Shown here: positions 34,535-43,268 of the stretch, in pieces
Layout of the letters: every line of letters begins with the position of its first letter
Position numbering within the stretch: the stretch's first letter is position 1
DNA from: Candidatus Poribacteria bacterium
GTDB taxonomy: Bacteria > Abyssobacteria > SURF-5
Assembly: GCA_016215705.1 (NCBI GenBank)
Contig: JACRIR010000229.1
Span: 1-64,000, forward strand
Reading direction: 5' to 3'
DNA: 64,000 bases
Notes under the pieces: model-generated
Database searches by the model: none
Told to the model about the DNA's origin: nothing
What the model saw: the letters and a program-made list of their open reading frames with translations, nothing else
Translations under genes and position numbers: made by a program

Positions 34535-36262
34535 GTGCCACTCGGCGCAAGAAACCTGGGCGAAATACTTCTTGAAAACGGAGTCATTACCGCTGTGCAA
34601 CTCGAGGAGGCCCTCGAGAAGCAGCGCACGTCACGGGAGTTTCTCGGAAGAACTCTCGTCAGCATGGGGTATGCCACCGAGCAGGATATCGTCAATGCCC
34701 TGGGCATCCAACAGGGCATGGAGCAGATCAAACTGTCCCAGCAGGCGATCGACTCCGAAGTCCTCAACATGGTTACATCGGACATCGCACAGTTTTACAA
34801 TATAATTCCCATACGAAAGACGGATAACGTTCTTACCATCGCGATGGCCGATCCGCTGGCCATCAACACCATAGATGACCTCAAGGTGATACTCGGCTGC
34901 GAGATAGAGGGCGCGGTAAGCACGCAGAGTGAAATCCAGGCGGCAATCGAAAAACACTACGGCTATCAGGGTGAGTCAGCGGCGGCGATGATCGACGAAC
35001 TCTTCGCCGACGTTGATAAAGTGATGGACGAGTCCGCCCTGAAGGGGGCGCGCGAACAGATAGCGGATGCGAACAATCTCATTGCGCTCGCGCACGAAGG
35101 CCCCGTGATCAAACTCATCAATCTAGTTATTCTGCAGGCCGTGCAGAGCCGCGCGTCGGACTTGCATTTCGAGCCGTTCGAAGAGGAGTACCAGGTGCGC
35201 CAGCGCGTTGACGGCGTGCTCTACAAGATTGCCGCTCCTCCCAAACATCTGAGCCTTGCGGTCAGCTCGCGCCTTAAGGTCATGGCCAACCTTGATATCG
35301 CGGAGCGCAGGCTGCCCCAGGACGGACGCATCCAACTCTCTCTCGGCGGCAAAGACATCGATCTTCGAATCTCGTTCCTGCCAACGATGTTTGGAGAAAG
35401 CATCGTTATCCGAATTCTTGACCGCAGCGCCGTCATGATCGTCCTCGACGGTCTCGGCTTTGAGAAAGAACAGTATGACGCAATGAAGCTGATCATTGAC
35501 AAACCGAATGGAATCGTTCTGGTCACCGGACCCACCGGCTCAGGCAAGACAACCACTCTGTACGCCTGCCTCAACGAGGTGAACGATCCGAAATGGAAAA
35601 TCATCACAACCGAAGACCCGGTCGAGTACCAGGTGAGCGGGATTGTCCAGGTGAACATAAACGACAAAGTGGGACTGACGTTCGCTAAATGTCTCCGGTC
35701 GATTCTCCGCCAGGACCCGGATATCTGCATGGTTGGTGAAATACGCGACACGGAAACCGCAAGCATCGCGATTGAGGCATCACTCACCGGTCACCTTGTG
35801 TTCAGCACCCTCCATACCAACGATGCGCCAAGCACGGTTACTCGTCTCATCGATATGGACGTAGAGCCATTCCTCCTTACGTCCACCATTGAGGCCATCG
35901 TGGCGCAGCGACTCGTTCGAAAAGTCTGCCTGTTCTGTCGCCAGGAAAGTGAGCCTACCGACGAGGAGCTCAAAGCTCTGGAACTGACGAGAGAGCAGAT
36001 CAAAGGCCGCAAAATATACAAAGCGGTCGGCTGCAAAGAATGTTCCCATATCGGATATAAAGGGCGAATCGGTATCTATGAACTTATGACCCTCAACGAC
36101 GATATGCGAAACCTCATTCTCAACCGATGCTCGACCGGGGAGTTGAGAGACGCCGCCCTGAAAGCTGGTATGAAAACGCTCCGCGAAGCCGGTATCGCAA
36201 AACTGTTCGCCGGCATTACCACAGTCGATGAAGTTCTGGGTGAGACGATGACATACGCCTGA
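34535..36262 (+). CDS. GspE/PilB-family ATPase with MshEN domain (third ATPase)
   Basis: 575-residue paralogue of the preceding gene. Tandem MshEN-like motifs (NLGEILLENGVITAVQL and FLGRTLVSMGYATEQDI) are at residues 7-60. Walker A GPTGSGKTTT starts at 332, Walker B is DPDICMVGEIRD, the His box is in HLVFSTLHTND, and the zinc pairs are CLFC ... CKEC. The GTG start is preceded by AGGAGTGAGG. The separation from the second ATPase is a family B hairpin. Three different ATPases beside one secretion platform is unusual. Which of them pairs with GspF/GspL cannot be decided from sequence. Confidence 0.9.
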   Translation: MPLGARNLGEILLENGVITAVQLEEALEKQRTSREFLGRTLVSMGYATEQDIVNALGIQQGMEQIKLSQQAIDSEVLNMVTSDIAQFYNIIPIRKTDNVLTIAMADPLAINTIDDLKVILGCEIEGAVSTQSEIQAAIEKHYGYQGESAAAMIDELFADVDKVMDESALKGAREQIADANNLIALAHEGPVIKLINLVILQAVQSRASDLHFEPFEEEYQVRQRVDGVLYKIAAPPKHLSLAVSSRLKVMANLDIAERRLPQDGRIQLSLGGKDIDLRISFLPTMFGESIVIRILDRSAVMIVLDGLGFEKEQYDAMKLIIDKPNGIVLVTGPTGSGKTTTLYACLNEVNDPKWKIITTEDPVEYQVSGIVQVNINDKVGLTFAKCLRSILRQDPDICMVGEIRDTETASIAIEASLTGHLVFSTLHTNDAPSTVTRLIDMDVEPFLLTSTIEAIVAQRLVRKVCLFCRQESEPTDEELKALELTREQIKGRKIYKAVGCKECSHIGYKGRIGIYELMTLNDDMRNLILNRCSTGELRDAALKAGMKTLREAGIAKLFAGITTVDEVLGETMTYA

Positions 36263-36684
36263 AATCTCACTTGGGTTTTGACCTCAAACATCACGAATAA
36301 TCTCCGTCGGACTAACCTTCTTTACTTAAGAATGCTTACAAGGAACCGAAGTGTAATTATTCATTACACATTGTCCATGATGCATAAACATTTGATCAAC
36401 TTTGGACTTAGGCAAGATACATACTCACAGGATCAAAGTGGGAGCCGAATACTAACCGTTTGTTTAGTTGTTACCCAAGTCCTTTTTGCACCGGATGGAT
36501 GGATTTGTTACAAATAAGGTCTGTGGATAATTTTGTGGATGGAGGGTTCTGATTCCCCCTGTATAATGTCTCTAACTATAACTCTGACAATCTGTTGTGA
36601 TAGAGTGACATGAATGTTGATAACTCTGTGGATGAGTTCTTGAGAACGTCCCCTTCAGTGCTTTACTGACCGTTCGGTATAGCC
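36263..36684. other. AT-rich intergenic region with DnaA boxes (candidate replication origin)
   Basis: A 422-bp gene-free, AT-rich stretch between the third ATPase and a dnaA-like gene. It contains a perfect DnaA box (TTATCCACA on the minus strand, 36522-36530) and two near boxes in the same orientation (TGTGGATGG 36534-36542 and TGTGGATGA 36627-36635). AT-rich runs lie between them, for example TAACTATAACTCTGACAATC. A TATAAT at 36562-36567 has no good -35. Origin function is inferred only from the boxes and the neighbour. dnaN, recF and gyrB are absent. Confidence 0.5.
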
Positions 36685-37743
36685 ATGCGAACCATGCATT
36701 CCAACCTCAATCCTCAATATACATTTAGTAACTTCGTTGTGGGTTCCTGTAATCTGTTTGCTCATTCAGCGGCCAAAGCCGTTGCCGAAAAGCCTGCTGA
36801 ATTGTATAATCCACTCTTTCTGTACGGCGGGGTTGGCCTTGGCAAAACGCATTTGATGCAGGCTATAGGCCACTGCGCCTTGGCCGAGCACCGGGGCGGA
36901 TTGAAGGCGGCGTACCTGTCGACGGAAAGTTTTACGAATCAACTTATAGCGGCTATTCAAAACCGGGCGACCGAGGAATTCCGGCAGAAGTTCCGCAGCA
37001 TCGATTTTTTGCTCATCGACGACATTCATTTCATTGCGGGGAAAGATGCGACACAGGAGGAGTTCTTTCACACTTTCAATGCGCTGCATGACAAGAAGAA
37101 GCAGATCGTGATTTCCTCCGACCGGCCTCCAAAGCAGATACCAACGCTTGAGGAACGCCTGGTGAGCAGATTCGAATGGGGGCTCGTGGCCTTCCTGGAG
37201 GCTCCCGATTTCGACACGCGGGTCGCGATATTGAAGAAGAAAGCGGAAAACATGAAGGTAGCGCTTTCGTCCGATGTGTTCGATCTGATCGCCCAGCACA
37301 TCAGCTCGAACATACGCGAGCTGGAAGGCGCGCTGACACGCGTCGTGGCCACGGCGAGTGTGCGCGAAAAAAAGCTCACGACCGACCTCGCGAGGGAGGT
37401 GCTCGATGACATTATCAAACGCGCGCACGGCGCCGAGATCACCCTCGAGAGCATCAAGAAGATTTCGGCGAAATTCTTCGGACTCCGGGAATCGGACCTG
37501 ACATCGGCCAGGCGTTCCCGGGCGGTAACGTTCCCGCGACAAGTTGCCATGTATATGGGCCGCCGGCTTACCTCTGCGTCTCTGCTCGAAATAGCCGACG
37601 CCTTCTCAAGGAATGACCACACCACGGTCATGCATGCATACCGCAAGATTGAGAACATGCTTCGCGCCGACCCGAAAACAGGAGCTATGGTCGAGAGCCT
37701 TCGCCGGCAAATCGAAGCGGGGGAAAGCGGCAAAATCCCCTGA
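36685..37743 (+). CDS. DnaA-like initiator lacking domains I and II
   Basis: Replication initiator-type protein of 352 residues, against about 450 for DnaA. It starts right at domain III (LNPQYTFSNFVVGSCNLFAH). Walker A GGVGLGKT is at 48-55, Walker B is FLLIDDIHF, and an Arg-finger region follows. Domain IV ends with NDHTTVMHAYRKIE, the DnaA-box-binding signature. The helicase- and partner-binding domain I is missing, and an in-frame TGA lies 16 bases upstream of the start, so no longer form can be encoded. ATG 36685 or 36694 could start it; neither has a ribosome-binding site. It could be the main initiator, a paralogue, or a regulator. Confidence 0.85.
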   Translation: MRTMHSNLNPQYTFSNFVVGSCNLFAHSAAKAVAEKPAELYNPLFLYGGVGLGKTHLMQAIGHCALAEHRGGLKAAYLSTESFTNQLIAAIQNRATEEFRQKFRSIDFLLIDDIHFIAGKDATQEEFFHTFNALHDKKKQIVISSDRPPKQIPTLEERLVSRFEWGLVAFLEAPDFDTRVAILKKKAENMKVALSSDVFDLIAQHISSNIRELEGALTRVVATASVREKKLTTDLAREVLDDIIKRAHGAEITLESIKKISAKFFGLRESDLTSARRSRAVTFPRQVAMYMGRRLTSASLLEIADAFSRNDHTTVMHAYRKIENMLRADPKTGAMVESLRRQIEAGESGKIP

Positions 37744-37804
37744 ACCACTCATTCTCAAAGTCGCTGATTCTTGCAGTGATTTCTTGCGCGAACCTCACGC
37801 AAAC

Positions 37805-37950
37805 AGATCACACGAGCGCAATGAATTGCGCCCCTACAGGCATAAATGAAGAAAATCGGGGACATGATGTCGCATCGTGTCCCCGATTTTCTGAGGCGTG
37901 ATTCATAGCGCCCGATGTATGCTGTCTGGTTGCGGCTATGCTGCGCTGAG
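37805..37950. repeat. Composite repeat: family A element with family B hairpin inserted
   Basis: The family A left half (GCGCAATGAATTGCGCCCCT) is followed by a complete B palindrome at 37851-37891. The family A right half (GCGTGATTCATAGCGCCCGA) then resumes. The same nesting, with the same left junction, ATGAAGAAAATCGGGG, is at 52312-52447. It fills most of the gap 37744-37992. Confidence 0.85.
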
Positions 37951-37992
37951 ACTCCTTGACTTTTTCTGCTCTCTTCTCTACCATTGGAATTG

Positions 37993-38496
37993 ATGAAGCA
38001 TAACGTATTATTTATCTGCACCGGCAATTTGTGCAGGTCCCCCATTGCGGAGGGCATCCTGAGACAAAAGCTGGCTGAACGAAAAATCAATTCGGTAGTC
38101 TCGTCATCCGCGGGCACCTTTGCGCTGATCGGGCGTCCTGCCGCCGATCTCGCAGTCAAAGTGGCTGCTGAGCAAGGAGTGGACATTTCCGGTCATCGCT
38201 CACGCCCGATTACAAAAAAAATTCTTGAGGGGGCCGACATCGTTCTCGGCATGGAGACCGATCATATTGTCGAGGCCGGTGTCGTAGTCAAAGATGGCGG
38301 AGGCAAGTACCGCTTGCTGTCCGAGTACGGACCCAAGCGCATACGCGGCCGCGACATTGAAGACCCATATGGTTCGCCCTATGAATATTTTCTTCACACG
38401 TACGAAATTATCGAGAAATGCGTGGAGGCCCTGGTCGATGACCTTCAGGACAAATGGGGCTTGATGCGGCAAGACTGCCAACGCAAGCGCCAGTAG
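37993..38496 (+). CDS. Low-molecular-weight protein tyrosine phosphatase family protein
   Basis: Cysteine-dependent phosphatase of about 167 residues. The P-loop is CTGNLCRSP, matching C-x5-R with the family's N and S positions, at residues 9-17. The acid loop D-P is in DIEDPYGSPYEYF near the C-terminus, and the protein ends with a short basic tail. In bacteria such enzymes often reverse tyrosine-kinase signalling in polysaccharide export, or act as arsenate reductases. No tyrosine kinase or ars operon is adjacent, so the role is open. ATG 37993 matches the family start. An upstream TTG is unlikely. Confidence 0.9.
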   Translation: MKHNVLFICTGNLCRSPIAEGILRQKLAERKINSVVSSSAGTFALIGRPAADLAVKVAAEQGVDISGHRSRPITKKILEGADIVLGMETDHIVEAGVVVKDGGGKYRLLSEYGPKRIRGRDIEDPYGSPYEYFLHTYEIIEKCVEALVDDLQDKWGLMRQDCQRKRQ

Positions 38497-38595
38497 CGTG
38501 GCTGAATACCCCTTCGATACTCTCCTGTTCATGGCGGCGCGCGACCACGCGCCGCTGCGCGAATATGCAGATTCTTAACGGAGTTGTGGGATAGA

Positions 38596-38638
38596 TTCCT
38601 TCCCCCCTTTATTCAAGGAGGGGCGAAGGAGGGTTTAT
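38596..38638. repeat. Family D repeat, divergent copy
   Basis: CCTTCCCCCCTTTATTCAAG then GAGGGGCGAAGGAGGG resembles the intergenic family D palindrome at 23417-23464. It lies in the gap before polX. Confidence 0.55.
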
Positions 38639-38687
38639 CGGACAACGCTGAATGTAAGCCCTCAAACGCAGAGGCTCCTTTTCACCA

Positions 38688-40391
38688 ATGAAAAACGCAG
38701 AGATTGCGGAAATATTCGACAAGATTGCGGATATTCTCGAGTTCAAAGGCGAGATCGTATTCAAGGTGAACTCGTACCGCAAGGCCGCTCGGACGCTCCG
38801 AGACACAACCGAAGACGTTGCCGTCATCGCGGCAGGGAACCGGTTGTTGGACATGCCCGGCGTCGGCAAGAGCACTGCCGACAAGATCGTCGAATACCTC
38901 GAAACCGGGACGATAAAGAAATATGATGAAGAACGAAAAGGATTATCCGACGAGCTTATCCGGATGCTCCAGATACCCGGAATGGGGCCCAAGACCCTTG
39001 CCCTCATTCACTCGAAACTCAAGATAGACACATTCGAGGCTCTCGAGAAGGCGATTCACTCGGGCGAGTTGACCGAGCTTCCCGGCATGGGCGCGAAAAA
39101 AGCGGAGAATATTCTGAAGGGCATCGAGTTGCTCCGCGAAGCCGCGAAACGGATACCCATCGGGGTTGCGCTTCCGGTAGCCGAGGACGTTGTGGCGGCG
39201 GTTCTCAAGTTTCCGACTGTCAAGCGCGCCGAAGTCGCCGGCAGTCTCAGACGAATGAAGGAAACCATCGGAGATATCGACATCCTGGCCTCATCCCCCG
39301 ATGCGGTCAAGACCATCGAGGCGTTCACATCGCTCCCGCAGGTGAAAAGAGTGCTCGCCGCCGGAACCACAAAAGCGAGCGTGATTGTCGAAGGGAATAA
39401 GCAGATCGATCTTCGCGTCATTGAGGAGAACAGCTTTGGCGCAGCGCTTCAGTACTTCACCGGCTCGAAGGCTCACAACATCAAGCTCAGAGATATCGCC
39501 AGAGGCATGGGGCTCAAGGTCAATGAGTACGGCGTCTTTCGCGGGGATGAGAAAGTCGGAGGCAGGGAAGAAGAAGAAATTTACGCCGCCGTCGGCCTGA
39601 TCTGGATGCCGCCTGAGATCAGGGAGGACAGAGGCGAGATAGAGGCGGCGATGAAGAATGCCCTGCCCGAGCTTGTGACTGTCGGGCAGATAAAAGGCGA
39701 TATGCACGTGCATTCGGATTTCAGCGACGGCAAAGCTGCCATCGCCCAGCTTGCGGAACGGGCTCAAGAGCTCGGATACAAATACCTTGCCGTCACCGAC
39801 CATTCGCAATCTCTCAAGATCGCTCACGGTCTGACGCCGGAACGCGTGGAAGAAAAACGCGAGCTGATTCAGAAAATCAATTCCAAACTGAAGGGTCTCA
39901 CGCTGCTGCTCGGAACTGAGATGGACATACTCTCGGACGGCGCGCTCGACTATCCTGAGAAGCTCCTCGAGAAATTTGACTGGGTCGTCGCCTCCATCCA
40001 TTCGGGCTTCAAGCAGCCCCGCGAGAAGATCACGCAGCGAATCGTCTCGGCCATGAGGAGCCCTCTCGTCGATTGCATCGCGCATCCCACCGGCAGACTC
40101 ATCGGCCAGCGTGCCGCTTACGAAGTCGACGTCGAGGAAATCCTCGAGGTTGCAGCGGAAACCAGGACTGCCATTGAGATCAATGCGAACTCTGAACGGC
40201 TCGACCTCGACGATGTCGGCTGCAAACGCGCGAAACAACTCGGTGTCATGCTTGCCATCGGGACCGATGCGCACAAGCTCGAGCACATGGACATGTTTCG
40301 GCTCGGCGTTGCCGTCGCGCGCCGGGGCTGGCTCGAACCTCCCGACGTTCTGAACACGCTTCCCTTGAAGAAACTCCGCCGAAAACGATGA
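38688..40391 (+). CDS. polX: DNA polymerase/3'-5' exonuclease PolX
   Basis: Family X repair polymerase of 567 residues with the standard bacterial order. Helix-hairpin-helix DNA-binding motifs come first (LPGMGAKKAENIL at about 125). The polymerase beta-type palm has GSLRRMKETIGDIDIL, in which the two Asp of GDIDI bind metal. A C-terminal PHP phosphoesterase domain (from about 340) contains DMHVHSDFSDG and the metal ligands TDHSQ, SIHSG and TDAH. It is expected to act in base-excision or gap repair. It stands alone as a single gene. Confidence 0.95.
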   Translation: MKNAEIAEIFDKIADILEFKGEIVFKVNSYRKAARTLRDTTEDVAVIAAGNRLLDMPGVGKSTADKIVEYLETGTIKKYDEERKGLSDELIRMLQIPGMGPKTLALIHSKLKIDTFEALEKAIHSGELTELPGMGAKKAENILKGIELLREAAKRIPIGVALPVAEDVVAAVLKFPTVKRAEVAGSLRRMKETIGDIDILASSPDAVKTIEAFTSLPQVKRVLAAGTTKASVIVEGNKQIDLRVIEENSFGAALQYFTGSKAHNIKLRDIARGMGLKVNEYGVFRGDEKVGGREEEEIYAAVGLIWMPPEIREDRGEIEAAMKNALPELVTVGQIKGDMHVHSDFSDGKAAIAQLAERAQELGYKYLAVTDHSQSLKIAHGLTPERVEEKRELIQKINSKLKGLTLLLGTEMDILSDGALDYPEKLLEKFDWVVASIHSGFKQPREKITQRIVSAMRSPLVDCIAHPTGRLIGQRAAYEVDVEEILEVAAETRTAIEINANSERLDLDDVGCKRAKQLGVMLAIGTDAHKLEHMDMFRLGVAVARRGWLEPPDVLNTLPLKKLRRKR

Positions 40392-40414
40392 GGTCGCTTA
40401 TTCATAAATTGTCC

Positions 40415-40444
40415 TTGACAAGTAGTGATATTCCGGTCTATAAT
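40415..40444 (+). promoter_or_regulatory. Sigma-70 promoter for the arsR-type gene, with overlapping dyad
   Basis: TTGACA, 18-bp spacer, TATAAT. Inverted GATATT (from 40427) and AATATC (to 40457) bracket the -10, consistent with autorepression by the downstream ArsR-family protein. Confidence 0.7.
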
Positions 40445-40491
40445 TGAATCGCAATATCGGGATTAAGCGAAATACCAGAGGTGATACCCGC

Positions 40492-40839
40492 TTGAATCAA
40501 GAACAGATTGTCAGGGTCTTCAAGGCCCTAGCCAATGAAAACAGACTAAGAATCCTTGAGGCAATCATTAGCAGCGACACTCCATGCAAGTTTTGCCCGG
40601 AAGACCTGGGCCTGACCGACATGAAACAAGGTTCCATCTGTTGCGTGGATGAGATCGTCGGCCAATTCGACATGGCTCAGTCAACAATATCTCAGCACCT
40701 GAAGGAATTGTATGATGCCGGTCTGCTTGAGCGCCACAAGAAAGCGCAATGGGTATATTACACGGTTAGTCGCGCAAGGTTTCAGGAAATAGCCGAATAC
40801 CTGCGTCAGTTTTCATCGGATTTTGCGCGTAAGAAATGA
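40492..40839 (+). CDS. ArsR-family transcriptional regulator with Cys-rich insert
   Basis: Winged-helix repressor of about 115 residues. The recognition helix region reads FDMAQSTISQHLKELYDAGL and the wing follows (QWVYYTVS). An insert between helices 2 and 3 holds four cysteines (CKFC and ICC), which could sense metal or redox state. The TTG start at 40492 is chosen because GAGGTGA lies seven bases upstream and the promoter -10 overlaps the longer reading frame. It precedes two 2-hydroxyacyl-CoA dehydratase-like genes and probably regulates them. Confidence 0.85.
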   Translation: MNQEQIVRVFKALANENRLRILEAIISSDTPCKFCPEDLGLTDMKQGSICCVDEIVGQFDMAQSTISQHLKELYDAGLLERHKKAQWVYYTVSRARFQEIAEYLRQFSSDFARKK

Positions 40840-40987
40840 GATTCTTGTTGGCATGTAGTTCGATAAATAGCTATATTTAAATAGGCCAATAGACTAAGAG
40901 CTCATAATTTGGAAGGACAGCATGGGGTTCATCCCCCCTCTTAGCTACTAACACAAAGCGGTCCCCCAGCGGCGAGGTGATACTTCT

Positions 40988-42061
40988 ATGAACTCTCAAG
41001 ACCCGGATGCTTCAATAAGCATCTCCTATTTCTGCTCGTGCGTTCCGCAGGAAATCATCATGGCTGCCGGTCTCGCGCCGAAACGGATGATTCCCCGCGC
41101 GCGACCGTCTGAGGCCGACGCCTATATTCACCCGAACACATGTCCTTACGTGAAGAGCCTTCTCGCGTCGGCTCTCGCAAGCAGGGAATCTAAGACGGCG
41201 GGAGTAGTCTTCGCGAACTCGTGCGACGGCATGAGAAGGCTCCACGACATCTGGAGAGAATATGCGAAGACAGTTCCCTCATTGTTCATCGAAGTCCCCA
41301 AAAAGAGTGACCCCGATTCAATCGAGTTCTTTGGCTCTGAGTTGCGAAGACTTGCTGATAATGTGGAGACCGAATTCTCGGGATCACGAGTGACTGTGGC
41401 GGGCCTCAACGATGCAATCAGGGAGTGCAATCACATTCGTCGTCTGATGGCTGAGGTCTTCAGGCTTCAAAGAGATGCGGACTCTGGCGTCTCCGGCCTG
41501 TCGGTCTTCAACTTATGCCTCGAAGGCGCGGAGTCCGGCGGCCCCAGCCTTATGGAAAGATTGCAGAAGTTCGTCTCAGAGCCGAGGGAGAGGGAACCCG
41601 GCGGCGACAAGCCGAGAATCCTCCTGACCGGGAATGTTGTTCATCGTCCGGATTTGATTACGCTCGTCGAAGACTTAGGCGGGAGGCTTGTGGCGTTGGA
41701 TACATGTATCGGGGCTCGACACTATGAGACGCTTGTGGAAGAGAATTCTGCAGATCCCCTGACGGCGCTGGCAAGGCGTTATCTGCAAAAACCCTCATGT
41801 GCAAGAATGGAAGGAATCGAGCAACGCTTCCAGTATCTCAAAAGGATGGCAAGTGATTCGGCCGCTGACGGGGTCATCTTCAGCGCCGTGAAGTTCTGCG
41901 AACATTATGCATACGAGGCGTCGTTAATGCGCACCACATTCGAGGAAGCAGGAATCCCGTTCCTTTATCTCGAGAACGACTATGAGTGGTCCGGCGTCGA
42001 GCAGGCGCGAACGCGGGTTGAAGCCTTCCTCACAATCGTCGGCGGGAGGAGGTCTGAGTAG
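40988..42061 (+). CDS. 2-hydroxyacyl-CoA dehydratase D-component family subunit (first)
   Basis: HGD-D family protein of 357 residues, related to the HgdA/HgdB, FldB/FldC and benzoyl-CoA reductase BcrB/BcrC subunits. These carry a [4Fe-4S] cluster and eliminate water from 2-hydroxyacyl-CoA, or reduce aromatic CoA esters, after ATP-driven electron input. Likely cluster cysteines are in NTCPYVK, NSCDGMR and KFCEHY. The RBS GAGGTGA precedes the ATG. The next gene is a second subunit two bases after the stop. Which substrate is used cannot be read from the sequence, and the activating ATPase is not nearby. Confidence 0.88.
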   Translation: MNSQDPDASISISYFCSCVPQEIIMAAGLAPKRMIPRARPSEADAYIHPNTCPYVKSLLASALASRESKTAGVVFANSCDGMRRLHDIWREYAKTVPSLFIEVPKKSDPDSIEFFGSELRRLADNVETEFSGSRVTVAGLNDAIRECNHIRRLMAEVFRLQRDADSGVSGLSVFNLCLEGAESGGPSLMERLQKFVSEPREREPGGDKPRILLTGNVVHRPDLITLVEDLGGRLVALDTCIGARHYETLVEENSADPLTALARRYLQKPSCARMEGIEQRFQYLKRMASDSAADGVIFSAVKFCEHYAYEASLMRTTFEEAGIPFLYLENDYEWSGVEQARTRVEAFLTIVGGRRSE

Positions 42062-42062
42062 A

Positions 42063-43268
42063 ATGTTCAAGACAATGCTTGAGATGATGGAGCAACAGAC
42101 GGCGTCCCTCCTCAGTGAAAGAGAAGACGCGCGGGCGCTGTGGTACAACGAGTGGGCAAGACTTTTCTTGAAAGCATACGAGCCGGGCAAGAAGGTTGTC
42201 TACACATCCATCTACGCTTTTCCCATGGAGCTTCTTGCGGCGTTCGACGTTGTTCCGTTTGATTTCGAGATTGCCGGCGCCATGATGGCCACGACTGATC
42301 TCGGGGTTCCGACGATGAAGGAGGCCGAGGATAGAGGATATCCGATGGATATATGTTCATTCCATCGCGCGGCTCTCGGCGCTTCCTTTAATGGCTATTT
42401 CCCTGATCCTGCGATTCTCCTGACGACTTCATACTATTGCGCCGGAAAGTCGAAGGCGAGCGAAATCCTTTCGCTGTTCCACGGAAAGGAGCATTTTCTT
42501 CTGTACGTCCCCGCAGAAATAAATAAGGATTCGATCCGCTACGTGGAAAATCAACTACGTCAAATCGTCAATAAACTGGAAACCATCACAGGACAGAAGC
42601 TTGATGAGGACCGACTGAAAGCGGCTGTCCGAAGCGCCAACAGGGCCCGAAGCTCGCGATTGAAATTGCTCGATTTATTGAAACACCGCCCTTGCCCGTG
42701 GGGTGGCAACCAACTCATCGGATTCTCGATCAACGGCCTACTGTTTAACGGGACAGAAATCATGGAGAGGCTGAACGAGGCGTTCGCGCGCGAGGCGCAA
42801 GAGAGAATCAAGACCGGAAAAGTAAGGCCCGAGAAACACAGGATTTACTGGTTTGCGTGGCTGCCGACATATAAATCCAATCTCTTCGACATACTCAAGG
42901 AAAACGGAGTCAGTATTCCGCTTTGCGAAACTTTCAGGGTCTATTGGGATGAGATTGATGAGGACCATCCATTCGAAGGGCTCGCGCTCAAGTGCCTTAA
43001 GAACCCGTTTGTGGGACCCGCATCAAGAAGAGTGCAAAGCATTGACAAGATCGTAGACGAATACGGCATCGACGGCACATTGCTCTTTGCGACGCCCGCA
43101 TGCCGCCAAGCAAACAGCGCATACCGGGTCTTGAAGGATTCACTGGCAAAGTTCGGCATTCCGTTTCTTATGCTCAACATGGACATTGGCGACCCGCGCG
43201 GCTATTCCCCCGAGCAGACAAAAACTCGACTGGAAGGCTTCATAGAGCTTATGGATCAGCATGGGTGA
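42063..43268 (+). CDS. 2-hydroxyacyl-CoA dehydratase D-component family subunit (second)
   Basis: HGD-D family protein of 401 residues pairing with the preceding gene. The N-terminal SIYAFPMELLAAFDVVPFDFE and the Cys positions in MDICSFHR, TTSYYCAGK and ATPACRQANS match the family's cluster-ligand layout. The start is ATG 42063, following GGGAGGAGG. The frame is open further upstream only because it overlaps the first subunit. Together the two form a heterodimer like HgdAB. The requirement for a HgdC-type activator, encoded elsewhere, is inferred from the family. Confidence 0.88.
   Translation: MFKTMLEMMEQQTASLLSEREDARALWYNEWARLFLKAYEPGKKVVYTSIYAFPMELLAAFDVVPFDFEIAGAMMATTDLGVPTMKEAEDRGYPMDICSFHRAALGASFNGYFPDPAILLTTSYYCAGKSKASEILSLFHGKEHFLLYVPAEINKDSIRYVENQLRQIVNKLETITGQKLDEDRLKAAVRSANRARSSRLKLLDLLKHRPCPWGGNQLIGFSINGLLFNGTEIMERLNEAFAREAQERIKTGKVRPEKHRIYWFAWLPTYKSNLFDILKENGVSIPLCETFRVYWDEIDEDHPFEGLALKCLKNPFVGPASRRVQSIDKIVDEYGIDGTLLFATPACRQANSAYRVLKDSLAKFGIPFLMLNMDIGDPRGYSPEQTKTRLEGFIELMDQHG

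Noticed and set aside
36685-37743. Hda-type regulator instead of DnaA
   Set aside because: Hda lacks domain IV, whereas this protein has the full NDHTTVMHA DNA-binding signature.
39291-40286. 331-codon minus-strand frame inside polX
   Set aside because: Antisense shadow. polX has intact catalytic motifs.
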